Origin: Myxococcales bacterium
GTDB taxonomy: Bacteria > Myxococcota_A > Polyangia > Polyangiales > Polyangiaceae
Length of the DNA: 58,698 nt
Reading direction: 5' to 3'
Assembly (NCBI GenBank): GCA_903642325.1
Contig: CAHJWM010000035.1
Coordinates: 1-58,698, forward strand
Made by a program: the position numbers and the translations under genes. This document shows positions 5,632 through 14,289 of the stretch, in pieces (the first letter of the stretch is position 1; every line of letters begins with the position of its first letter). The notes under the pieces were generated by a model. The model saw only the letters and a list, made by a program, of their open reading frames with translations. It was not told the origin of the DNA and did not search any database.

Positions 5632-8229
5632 TTGTACAGAGCGCAAGTGATGCAAGACATAGAAACGAACCCCGGCCCTCTTAAGCAAAGACGGCGCCCA
5701 CGGAGGCGGCGTCAGACGAACGGTTGGAATACAATCGCCGACGCGTTGCTCGCCACGGTGGTCGTTGGCTCGGCGCTCGCGATCGGTTCGGTTCACGTTG
5801 CAGCTCAGCTGGTGATTGCAGCCCTTGCCCTGATTGGCACGACGCTCGAGACGTCGGCATTACGGCGCCTACCGCGGCCGGCGTTGGTACTGGCCGCCCT
5901 CGCGCTATTCTCCGCCGCGCAGGCAATCCCGTTGCCGGCGGCTTGGGTCGTTACCCTGTCACCAGCTTCCGCGGACATCTGGTTACGGTGCCTAGTACCA
6001 TTTGGCGAGCAGTCGTTGCGACGCTTTCCTGTGTCGCTCGACGGCGGTGCGTCCATCGCAGAGGCGCTAAAGTGGCTGACGTACGCCTGCGTCTACCTCA
6101 TGGCGATGCGGATGCGATTGCGTCGCGGTTCTGCATGGCTTGCGCTCTTGATGTTTGGCTCTGCCGTACTCGTAACGCTCGTCACTTTGCTCCATGGCGT
6201 CGCCGACCTAGCCGTGCTGTACGGCATATACCATCCGAATTTCGCTGTTGGGCGCTGGAGCGTGGGGCCGCTCTTGAATTCCAACAACCTGGGTGGGTAC
6301 GCGATCCTGGGATTGTTTTCAGGCGGAGGGCTGTTGCTCAGCGGCCGCTCCCCCTTGGCGCGTTGGCCGTTGATTATCGGCCTTGGTGTCATGTCGGCTG
6401 CGCTCTGTCTTTCCGGGTCGCGCGGAGCCGTTCTCAGCACGCTCGGCGCTGGGTGCATGGTCATCCTGTGGTTAGCGCGGAGGCAGCGGTCGCAATTTTC
6501 TTTTCGTGGACTCGCGGTTGTGTTCGCTCCGATTGCAATCGGCATCGTGATCGCCATTGCGCTGGGAACGGCGAGGGAAGCTGCTGATCTTACAACCCTC
6601 GACGTAAGACGAAAGGTCTCCGTCTGGCTATGGGCTTTGCCCATGGTCCGCGACCACGCCCTCTTCGGAGTCGGACGCGGCGCATTCGAAACGGCGTTTT
6701 CGCCATATCAGCAGGCGCTCGACTACGATTGGGCTGCCGTAGTTAGTCATGCAGAAAATTTCGTCGTCCAGTGGGTCGCAGAGTGGGGCATTCCAGTTGG
6801 CTTGAGCGCGGTCGTGATGATCGTCGGATATGTGTTGCGCGAGTGGTACGGCAACAGGAGCGACCGGCTGCGGTTCATGGTGATGACCGGTCTAGTGGCC
6901 CTGCTGGTGCAAAATCTTGCTGATCTTGGGCTCGAGGTTCCGGCCTTAGCAATTGCGGCCGTTCTGACCCTAGCTGCTGGTCAACGCCCCACTGCGGCTC
7001 CCGCGGCTGAATCCGGCGGGCGTCCGAGGTGGCCGTCGTTGGCCATAGCAGTTCCCGCGGCTGCGCTGTGGGTTGCGACCGTCGCGTGGTCACGCTTCCC
7101 CGTCGAGGCGCAACGCCGCGAGCTGTCTGTCGCCTATCGCGAGCTTTCGCTCAAAAGCGCGCGTGAGATGACGCAGTTTCGCACTGGGCTTCGCCTCGCC
7201 GTGCTGCGGCACCCGGCGGAGCCATTTTTTCCATTGCTCGGCTCCTTGGTCGCAATGCGAACGAGCGACCCGACTGCTCTGGCTTGGATAGCCCGCGCCC
7301 TGGAGCTTTCGCCGACGAACGGTCGCGCGCATCTGGTGCTGGCCGATCTCCTGCACGCGCGCGGAGCGACTACCCAAGCGATGTTGCACCTGCGGTTGGC
7401 GGCGCAATACGACCGGACCCTCATGGGTGCGGTCAGCACTCGGGCACCACGCTGGGCTTCCTCTGTTGACCTGCTGATGCAAGCGATTCCTGAAGGTCCT
7501 TACGGACAAAGCGTGCTTCTCGACGCGTGCGCAAGAGAGCGAAAAGTTGAGTTGAAGGTCGATTGTTTTCGGCGAGCCGCCGCGCTCAATCTCCATTCTC
7601 CTCAGGCCCAGCAGCAGCTCGCGGAGTGTTTGCTGATCGCGATTCAAGCGGGGCAGGCCCCATGCGACGATACTCGGGTCGAATCATGCACCGCGGAGGC
7701 GGACAGAGCGACGCGCTTAGCGGAAAAACTCGAGCCGAAATCGTGGCGCCCGAGCTACCTAATGTCGAAGGTGCTACTTGCCCGCGGCGACACCGTTGGC
7801 GCTGCCCTTCTGTTGACGGGGATCTGTCCGGCGAGCGCAGAGGGGAATGAGTGCTGGCGCGATGCTGTGACGCTCGCTGTCAAAAGCGGCTCGAACGACG
7901 CAATCTCGAAAGCGGCGAACGCCTTTGCCGCACGCCCTTGCGATGACAGCGAGTCGTGCTCGGACATGTTTACTTCAATCGCAGGTTATCTCGAGTCTGG
8001 CCAACAGCCCGCTCTCGCGAGCGTATTTTTCAGCAAAGCGGCCGAGGCCGACCCTTCAGCTGCACGATGGCTCAAAGTAGCAGAGCAGGCGCTGCAAGCT
8101 CGCCTATACGGCGTTGCGCGCGCTGGATTGGAACGGGCGGATCGCAGCCCGGATGCCTCTGTCCTCAGCCGAGCTCGCGCCGAGCTGTTGAGGCAACGCC
8201 TTGCGCGAGATTCGGAGACCCAGCCCTAA
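5632..8229 (+). CDS. O-antigen ligase/Wzy-like membrane protein with TPR-like C-terminal half
   Basis: This 865-residue protein begins with a basic N-terminus (KQRRRPRRRR) and about a dozen hydrophobic segments up to about residue 460, including LSGSRGAVLS and GVGRGAFETAF, typical of the WaaL/Wzy family. The second half is Ala/Leu-rich helical sequence reading like TPR repeats (ALELSPTNGRAHLVLADLL). It is likely an inner-membrane polymerase or ligase acting on undecaprenyl-linked sugar chains. The start may be TTG 5632 (GAGG upstream) or ATG 5650. The start region encodes DIETNPGP (5656-5679), a perfect match to the eukaryotic-virus 2A motif, presumably chance. Its 3' end overlaps the convergent Wzc gene by 4 bases. 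Confidence 0.8.
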   Translation: MYRAQVMQDIETNPGPLKQRRRPRRRRQTNGWNTIADALLATVVVGSALAIGSVHVAAQLVIAALALIGTTLETSALRRLPRPALVLAALALFSAAQAIPLPAAWVVTLSPASADIWLRCLVPFGEQSLRRFPVSLDGGASIAEALKWLTYACVYLMAMRMRLRRGSAWLALLMFGSAVLVTLVTLLHGVADLAVLYGIYHPNFAVGRWSVGPLLNSNNLGGYAILGLFSGGGLLLSGRSPLARWPLIIGLGVMSAALCLSGSRGAVLSTLGAGCMVILWLARRQRSQFSFRGLAVVFAPIAIGIVIAIALGTAREAADLTTLDVRRKVSVWLWALPMVRDHALFGVGRGAFETAFSPYQQALDYDWAAVVSHAENFVVQWVAEWGIPVGLSAVVMIVGYVLREWYGNRSDRLRFMVMTGLVALLVQNLADLGLEVPALAIAAVLTLAAGQRPTAAPAAESGGRPRWPSLAIAVPAAALWVATVAWSRFPVEAQRRELSVAYRELSLKSAREMTQFRTGLRLAVLRHPAEPFFPLLGSLVAMRTSDPTALAWIARALELSPTNGRAHLVLADLLHARGATTQAMLHLRLAAQYDRTLMGAVSTRAPRWASSVDLLMQAIPEGPYGQSVLLDACARERKVELKVDCFRRAAALNLHSPQAQQQLAECLLIAIQAGQAPCDDTRVESCTAEADRATRLAEKLEPKSWRPSYLMSKVLLARGDTVGAALLLTGICPASAEGNECWRDAVTLAVKSGSNDAISKAANAFAARPCDDSESCSDMFTSIAGYLESGQQPALASVFFSKAAEADPSAARWLKVAEQALQARLYGVARAGLERADRSPDASVLSRARAELLRQRLARDSETQP

Positions 8230-10466
8230 GTAGCCTGCGTTTCCGTGTGATCGGCAGCGTAAGGCGCGTAGTAACCGGAGTAGTAATTGCGGTCGCGCGA
8301 CTCGACCGCGTTCAGCACGAAGCCGGCGCAATTGGCGCCTACGTCCCGCAGCGAGCGCATCGCTCGCTTGGCAGCGTCCCGCCGCGTCGCCAGCGCCCTC
8401 ACGACGAGCACGGTTGCATCTGCTCGCGTCGATAAAATAACGCCGTCGGTCACAAGACCAATCGGCGGGCTGTCGATGACCACTCGATCGAATTCGGTGC
8501 GCAGTTCTTGCAGAACACGACCGAAGGCCTCGCTGTGCATAAGGTCGGCGGGGTTGGGAGGCGTGGGTCCTGCGAGCAGAACTTTTAGATTTGGTATTTG
8601 CGTTTCGACGACGAGAGACGCGAGCCGGCCTGGCTCTAGCAGCGCTGTCGTAACGCCCTTATCGTTGCGCTCGCCGAACACGGCATGCACGCGCGGCTTT
8701 CGTAGATCACAATCAACTAGGCATACGGACTGTCCCGTTTGAGCAATTGCGATGGCGATGCTCGTCGCGACGGTCGTCTTGCCTTCTGCTGGCCCCGCGC
8801 TCGTTACCAATAGACAGCGGTAGGGATTGTCTGGGGACATGAACATTAAGTTCGTCCGGATCGCTCTTGCGGCTTCGGCCACGACACTCTTGGGGTGAGT
8901 GTGTACGAGCAACTCAGGGCGGGCGTCGGGACCTGCACCGATCAAACTAGTCCGTTCATCTCGACGTGAGCGCTTGCGGCCGTAATAACCGAGATTCCTC
9001 GTGCTGGCCTCCCGGTTAACGTCTGGGAGTGAGCCCAATACCGCCAGGCCGAGCTCCCGCTCGATGTCCTCGGATGTGCGTACGGTTCGATCCAGCATCT
9101 CCCGACCCGTCGCGCCAGCGAAACCAAGCAACAGGCCGAGTGCGATGCCCACCGCAAAGTTCGTCGAAGTCCTTGGGAATATTGGCGCCATCGGCTTCAA
9201 GGGGCGGTCCAGCACGCGCACGTTGTTGAACGGCGCCATCTTCGAGAGACCGCTCTCGGTCGACCGTTCGAGCACCATCCCGAAAAGTTTCTCCGTGCTT
9301 TCTTTGGAGCGTTGCAGCCGGCTGTACTCCAACTCCTTGAGATTTAGCTGCAAGGCTTCCTTCCTCGAGGTCTCGTACAACGAAGACAATCCCGCTAACT
9401 GGCGGTTGACGTTCGCGAGCTCGATCTCGGCGCCGTTTTTAATGTTCTGCAGCTCTTGCGCAATGGCCTTGCGCGTGTTCTCCACCTGCGCATTGAGCTT
9501 CTGGACTTCCGGGTGGTTCTCGTCTTTGCCTCCGGCTTTGATCATCACCAAATCACGCTTTGCTATGATGTAAGCGCTCCGCAGCAGGCCCAGCGCTTCG
9601 TTGCCGACCAGCTCGGTGGCAGGTATCTCGCCCGGATCTTGGGGATCCACTGCCTGCACCACAGCAAGCCGCGCCGCGACGGCTTCCTTCTTCGTCTTCA
9701 AATCCGTCAGGTTGGTGTTGAGCTGCTGAATCTCGGCACGGACCATATTGGACTGGTCGTCGTACGAAACGGAAAGCAGGTTGTACTTGAGCTTGAAATC
9801 ATGGAGGCTCATCTCCTGTGACTCGAGATCCCCTTTCAGCCGCTTCAGCTGGATGTCTAGCCACTCCACCGTCTTATTGGTGGCGTCCATGCTCGTGTCG
9901 AGGTTTTGCTCGACGTAAGTGTCCACAAGCGCCGACAGGATGCGCTGGGCGCGCCCTGGGTCCGCGTCGCTGTACTTAACTCGCGCCAAGCGGCTGTCTT
10001 GAATCGGTTCAACCTTGACCCGAGCGCGTAGCGCCTCGGAAGCATCTTCGATCGAGACCCGTGAGTCGCCCGATTCCCGGGATGAGTCGGCGGTGGCGGG
10101 CTGATTGGCGAGGAAAGCCTTGTCCACGTTCAAGCCCAGCCTCTTGACGACTAACTCCGCAACCCGACGTGACGTGAGCACCTGATACTGGGTTGCAAAA
10201 TATTCCTGGTTGCTCCAATAGCTATCCGACCCGGACTCGACGTTTTGATGGCCGAGGGGGGTTAGTGGCTGGGGGTCGAGCTGGACAGTCGCAACCGCTT
10301 CATAAACCCTGACCTGGTGAGATGTGTAGACCGAGGTCCCAACCACGCACACCACGAAGATAAGCAGCATGATCGGCCAATTCTTGCGCACCGCTCGAAG
10401 GACCAATGCGGGTGAAAAGCCGTGTTCAGGCTCACCGTGCGCGCTAGAAGATTGCGATGGAATCAT
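8226..10466 (-). CDS. wzc: Wzc-type polysaccharide co-polymerase with tyrosine autokinase domain
   Basis: The 746-residue protein has a first membrane helix near residue 31 (WPIMLLIFVVCVVGTSVY), a periplasmic Wzz-like domain with long coiled-coil character, and a second membrane helix (FAVGIALGLLLGFAG). A cytoplasmic BY-kinase domain follows: Walker A SAGPAEGKTT (556-565), Walker A' CLVDCDLRKPR (582-592) and Walker B VVIDSPP (662-668). The tail carries a tyrosine cluster (Tyr728, 729, 732, 733, 736), the usual autophosphorylation site. It should control chain length and export of the polysaccharide by phosphorylation cycling. It lies 12 bases after the WecA-type gene in the same operon. No Wza outer-membrane channel or Wzb phosphatase gene is visible in the window. 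Confidence 0.93.
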   Translation of the reverse strand: MIPSQSSSAHGEPEHGFSPALVLRAVRKNWPIMLLIFVVCVVGTSVYTSHQVRVYEAVATVQLDPQPLTPLGHQNVESGSDSYWSNQEYFATQYQVLTSRRVAELVVKRLGLNVDKAFLANQPATADSSRESGDSRVSIEDASEALRARVKVEPIQDSRLARVKYSDADPGRAQRILSALVDTYVEQNLDTSMDATNKTVEWLDIQLKRLKGDLESQEMSLHDFKLKYNLLSVSYDDQSNMVRAEIQQLNTNLTDLKTKKEAVAARLAVVQAVDPQDPGEIPATELVGNEALGLLRSAYIIAKRDLVMIKAGGKDENHPEVQKLNAQVENTRKAIAQELQNIKNGAEIELANVNRQLAGLSSLYETSRKEALQLNLKELEYSRLQRSKESTEKLFGMVLERSTESGLSKMAPFNNVRVLDRPLKPMAPIFPRTSTNFAVGIALGLLLGFAGATGREMLDRTVRTSEDIERELGLAVLGSLPDVNREASTRNLGYYGRKRSRRDERTSLIGAGPDARPELLVHTHPKSVVAEAARAIRTNLMFMSPDNPYRCLLVTSAGPAEGKTTVATSIAIAIAQTGQSVCLVDCDLRKPRVHAVFGERNDKGVTTALLEPGRLASLVVETQIPNLKVLLAGPTPPNPADLMHSEAFGRVLQELRTEFDRVVIDSPPIGLVTDGVILSTRADATVLVVRALATRRDAAKRAMRSLRDVGANCAGFVLNAVESRDRNYYSGYYAPYAADHTETQAT

Positions 10467-10478
10467 GATAGTTCGCCT

Positions 10479-11996
10479 TCAGCTGGGTACAGCCACGGAC
10501 GTATCCGGCATATCGCTTTCGGCGCGCTCCGCAATTGGCACAAGGTCACTGCCGAATGCGAGCAGCACGCTCGAGAGCTCGTCGACCAAAATCTGCAGCA
10601 ATATATCGACCTGTGGAGCAGGGTCCTCCATCTCACAGCTCCAACGAAAGCGCAGGCTCGCGACAGAGCCGGACTCCCTTCCGAGCGGGAATATCAACTC
10701 GACCAAATCACGCCTCATGCTATCTTCGCCCGGGGCACTCCAGCGGCGCGCAGGGTTCGCCTCGCCAGCGCGCGCCAGCACTTCGACGCAGGAAATCGTC
10801 GTTTCGGTCGTTAACCGTCGGAGAACATCGAGCGCGTCGCACTCGCCCGGCGCCTTCGATAGGGCGATGATCAGGCGCGGGATCACCCGTCGCAGATTCT
10901 CGGTAAACGGATCGCGGAGCCGAGCCCGCTGGCGCTTCCGGAAGTGGAGATACTCAAAGTAGCCAAGGAACTTTACGAAGCCGACGAATACCAGCGATAC
11001 CGAAAGCAATGCCACGCCCACGTGCCAACTGCGCCCGAGCGATACGGCGATTGCGCCTGCGGCGAGCAGGCTCGAGATACCGTAGAGAAAAATGACCGCG
11101 CGTCGATGAGTGAGCCCCAGATCCAGCAAGCGATGATGAACATGCCCCCGGTCCGCCGAGAAAATCGGGCGCCGTTCCAGTACTCGCCGGAACATCGAAA
11201 AGAACGTGTCGAAGATCGGCACGCCCAGCGCGAGCACCGGCACGAGCAAAGACACGGCCGTGGACGCCTTTTGCTGCAGTCCTCCTCCCGCGAGGGCGGT
11301 GGTAGCCAGCACGAAGCCTAGAAAGTAACTCCCGGAGTCGCCCATGAAGATGCGCGCCGGATTGAAATTGAAGAACAGGAAGCCAACTAAGGCCCCCATC
11401 AACGCAGCCATGGTCAGCGCAACGAACGCCGGGCCGGAGATGCTTGCTATGACAAAGCTGGTGAACGCTGCAAAAAAAGTTACACCGGCCGCGAGCCCAT
11501 CCAGCCCGTCGATTAAGTTCACTGCGTTGGTAACACCAACAATCCAAAGAACGGTCACGGGTAGCGCGAACGCACCCATCTCGAGTGCACCGAACAGGGG
11601 CAGCTGAATCGCTTGAATTTGGAAGCCGCACACGAAAGCAAAAATCGCAACGACGACCTGGGCGGCCAACTTGTATATCGACCGAATCCCTCGTACGTCG
11701 TCCAAAGCGCCGACCAGGCAGATGGCGGAGCCTCCACCCACTACCGTTACGATCGGTAACCACTTACCACCGAGCGCCCTCATCACCATGCCGTCGCGAA
11801 GCGCCAGCACAACGACCGGAACTGCCCAAGCGATCGCCAGGCCAATGCCACCTAGCCGGGGAATCAGGCGACCGTGCACATGCCGGCCTCCCGGCATGCT
11901 GACCGCGCCGATACGCAATGCAAACCGCCGGACGAGGGGGGTAATGAGGACGCTCAGGACGAGTGAACTCAGACAGGCTACGACGTAACTCTTCAT
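10479..11996 (-). CDS. WecA/MraY-family undecaprenyl-phosphate sugar-1-phosphate transferase
   Basis: From ATG 11996 the product has 505 residues and about eleven membrane segments. It shows the family landmarks: MPGGRHVHG, GALDDVRG (catalytic Asp pair), NAVNLIDGLDG, FNFNPARIFMGDSGS, and the cytoplasmic His motif RGHVHHRL. It should transfer a HexNAc-1-phosphate or similar sugar phosphate to undecaprenyl phosphate, the first step of the repeat unit. A C-terminal extension of about 160 residues beyond the last membrane segment is soluble and unrecognised. The open frame extends to 12233, but the preceding 79 codons are not protein-like and would overlap the divergent glycosyltransferase. It is first in the operon with wzc. 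Confidence 0.9.
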   Translation of the reverse strand: MKSYVVACLSSLVLSVLITPLVRRFALRIGAVSMPGGRHVHGRLIPRLGGIGLAIAWAVPVVVLALRDGMVMRALGGKWLPIVTVVGGGSAICLVGALDDVRGIRSIYKLAAQVVVAIFAFVCGFQIQAIQLPLFGALEMGAFALPVTVLWIVGVTNAVNLIDGLDGLAAGVTFFAAFTSFVIASISGPAFVALTMAALMGALVGFLFFNFNPARIFMGDSGSYFLGFVLATTALAGGGLQQKASTAVSLLVPVLALGVPIFDTFFSMFRRVLERRPIFSADRGHVHHRLLDLGLTHRRAVIFLYGISSLLAAGAIAVSLGRSWHVGVALLSVSLVFVGFVKFLGYFEYLHFRKRQRARLRDPFTENLRRVIPRLIIALSKAPGECDALDVLRRLTTETTISCVEVLARAGEANPARRWSAPGEDSMRRDLVELIFPLGRESGSVASLRFRWSCEMEDPAPQVDILLQILVDELSSVLLAFGSDLVPIAERAESDMPDTSVAVPS

Positions 11997-12152
11997 GAAG
12001 ATCGAGACCGTAACGTTCGTTGCCCCTGTAAGCGTCAACGTTCGACCCGGTAGGAGTAACTCAAAAGGAGAAAAGCGTCTAGTTGAAATCCTAAATTCCC
12101 GCGGTACTGCATGAGTGACGGCGTGACTTGATGCATGTATATGCAGGCCGGA

Positions 12153-13280
12153 ATGAACCGTGTAACGATCGTTTCGGGGGATTTCGTGCGGACCGGCGGT
12201 ATGGACATGCCGAATTTCGCCGTCGCGGAGCACCTAGCTGACTGCGGCGTTTCTGTGCAGTTGGTCGCCTTCAGAGTCGCAAAGGAGCTCGTTGCGCGTT
12301 CGAACGTCCGCTGGCACAAGGTGCCGAAACCGCTGCGCTCGTACACCCTAGGTCTGCCGCTCCTCGATTTTGCGGGGCGAAACGTCGCAAAAAAATGCCT
12401 CGAGCGTGGCGGACGCGTAATCGTCAACGGTGGAAACTGTCAAGTCGGTGACGTGAACTGGGTGCATTATGTGCACGCAGCTTACGTAGCTTTACCGTCC
12501 AGCTCGAGACTAAGACGCGCGCAACATTTAGTAACGCACCGCCTGAACCTAATTCAGGAGCGGTCAGCGCTGCTCAAGGCTCGAACGATTATCGTCAATT
12601 CGGAACGCACGCGACGAGACCTCACGGAACGCTTAAGGGTAGACGATTTGCGGATCCGCACAGTCTACTATGGGATCGACGCCGAGCGATTTTTCCCGCC
12701 CTGTGCGGAACGCCGCCGACGCCTGCGCCAACAGTTGGGTTATCCCGATGGACCGCAGGTGGCGTTCGTTGGGGCGCTGGGCGATCGTCGAAAGGGCTTC
12801 GACACCTTGTTTTCTGCTTGGTGCATTCTATGTCGGGATCGCGGTTGGGATTGTGATCTCGTCGTCGTTGGGCGAGGTGCGGAACTTCCGCTTTGGCAGC
12901 GGCGAGCACATGACGCGGGTATCCAGGCGCGGATTCGGTTCTTCGGCTTTCGCAACGACGTGCCTGACGTGCTCGCAGCGTGCGATGCGCTCGTCGCTCC
13001 GACACGCTACGAGGCGTATGGGCTCGGCGTCCAAGAGGCGCTTTGCACTGGGCTTCCCTCGATTGTTAGCGCCAGCGCCGGTGTCGCGGAACGTTATCCG
13101 TCAGCGCTTCAGGAGTTATTACTTGACGACCCTGATGACGCCGTGCGGCTGGTAGCGAGTTTGAGGAACTGGCGACGGCACCACGAGCGCCTTCTCGGTG
13201 CCGTGGGCGATTTGTCCGCGAAGCTGAGGCGGCGAACCTGGCAGGTGATGGCCGAGGACGTCCGTTCTTTGATCGGTTGA
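12153..13280 (+). CDS. GT4-family glycosyltransferase
   Basis: About 375 residues with GT-B architecture. The N-domain starts MNRVTIVSGDF; the C-domain has VAFVGALGDRRKGFDTL and the GT4 nucleotide-sugar site around APTRYEAYGLGVQEALCTGLP, with the E-x7-E pair. It is expected to add one sugar to the lipid-linked repeat unit at the cytoplasmic face. I prefer the ATG at 12153 (preceded by AGGCCGGA); ATGs at 12135 and 12141 are alternatives. It is divergent from the WecA-type gene across about 150 bases and is followed by an FkbM methyltransferase on the same strand. Confidence 0.88.
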   Translation: MNRVTIVSGDFVRTGGMDMPNFAVAEHLADCGVSVQLVAFRVAKELVARSNVRWHKVPKPLRSYTLGLPLLDFAGRNVAKKCLERGGRVIVNGGNCQVGDVNWVHYVHAAYVALPSSSRLRRAQHLVTHRLNLIQERSALLKARTIIVNSERTRRDLTERLRVDDLRIRTVYYGIDAERFFPPCAERRRRLRQQLGYPDGPQVAFVGALGDRRKGFDTLFSAWCILCRDRGWDCDLVVVGRGAELPLWQRRAHDAGIQARIRFFGFRNDVPDVLAACDALVAPTRYEAYGLGVQEALCTGLPSIVSASAGVAERYPSALQELLLDDPDDAVRLVASLRNWRRHHERLLGAVGDLSAKLRRRTWQVMAEDVRSLIG

Positions 13281-13371
13281 CGAATTGCCGCAGCTTCGAG
13301 TTTTCAGTAGACCGCCCACGACTGCTCATTCTAAATTGCAGGGGCCTATCGCGCAATCACCGGGAATCACT

Positions 13372-14166
13372 ATGAACGCTCGTGCCACTCGAATTCTCTC
13401 ACAATGGCGGCGAGCGCCGGAAGTTCTAGCCAGCCTGCGGGAGACAACGGACGCTGCGGCCCTTACGCTAGGATACCTGGGACTGCGCTCCCCCTCATAT
13501 CCGTTTGTCGTGCACTTTCGTAGCGGCGAACGAATAAGCGTCGAAACTCATCACGATCTCGTTACTCTTTGGATCATATTCTTACGCAACGAGTACCGGC
13601 TACCTCAAACCTGCTCCACAATAGTGGACGCGGGCGCCAACATCGGTGCGTTCTCAGTCTACGCGGCGAGGCGTGCGCCACGAGCAACAATTCACGCCCT
13701 CGAGCCGTTCCCCTCGACGCGGGAGCGCCTAGTAGCGACGCTCAACCAAAACGACCTCACCTCGCGCGTCAAGGTGTACGAGGTTGCACTCGCTAACGTC
13801 ACTTCGGAGGGTTCGAGCCGACACATGTCCAATTGGGGACCCAGTCAGTCTCGTGGCACTATACCGGAGCCGGTCGCCGGCAGCGTCGCAGTTCAGGTCA
13901 GCACGCTCGAGCATTTCCTTGACGAAGCGAACATCGACCAGGTCGATTTTTTGAAGATGGATATCGAGGGTGCAGAACACGAAGTGCTCCACGCAACATC
14001 GCCCGCCGTCATGCGCAGGTTTCGCGAAATTGCTCTTGAGTATCACCCGAATGGGTCGGCCGACGCGCTATTTCAGAAGCTCAGTTCTTGCGGTTTCGCC
14101 TGCAAGCACGATGCTCGCGTAGGCCCGGACTCTGGCGTTGCTCACTTTACTCGTGTGTCGACATAG
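13372..14166 (+). CDS. FkbM-family methyltransferase
   Basis: The 264-residue protein has the FkbM layout: SAM motif I VDAGANIGAFSVYA (85-98), Glu111 closing beta-2 (ALEPFP), and the diagnostic FLKMDIEGAEHEVL (193-206). FkbM-type enzymes O-methylate sugars or polyketides; here a sugar of the repeat unit is the likely acceptor. The start at ATG 13372 follows CGGGAAT; the frame open since 13285 lacks protein character. It forms a pair with the upstream glycosyltransferase, 91 bases away. Confidence 0.88.
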   Translation: MNARATRILSQWRRAPEVLASLRETTDAAALTLGYLGLRSPSYPFVVHFRSGERISVETHHDLVTLWIIFLRNEYRLPQTCSTIVDAGANIGAFSVYAARRAPRATIHALEPFPSTRERLVATLNQNDLTSRVKVYEVALANVTSEGSSRHMSNWGPSQSRGTIPEPVAGSVAVQVSTLEHFLDEANIDQVDFLKMDIEGAEHEVLHATSPAVMRRFREIALEYHPNGSADALFQKLSSCGFACKHDARVGPDSGVAHFTRVST

Positions 14167-14181
14167 TTATTAAAAGTCATT

Positions 14182-14205
14182 GGTAGCTCCGTTTATTTAG
14201 CTGCC
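14182..14205. terminator. Weak stem-loop between convergent genes
   Basis: GGTAGCT (14182-14188) can pair with AGCTGCC (14199-14205), one G-T wobble, across a T-rich 10-base loop. It sits between the convergent FkbM gene and the acyltransferase. There is no run of T after the stem, so termination is only a guess. Confidence 0.2.
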
Positions 14206-14289
14206 GCACGCATTCGTGAAGTGACCAAATATTGAGTGGCGCTCGTCAATCGAGCCGGCGCACGCGATGCGTTATCATTGGTCGACATT

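Noticed and set aside
5724-6587. 287-codon open frame in another frame of the polymerase-like gene
   Set aside because: Arg/Cys/His-rich shadow translation with no domain; the overlapping frame encodes clear membrane helices.
10954-11763. 269-codon frame overlapping the WecA-type gene
   Set aside because: Shadow frame on the same strand; all conserved WecA/MraY motifs are in the other frame.
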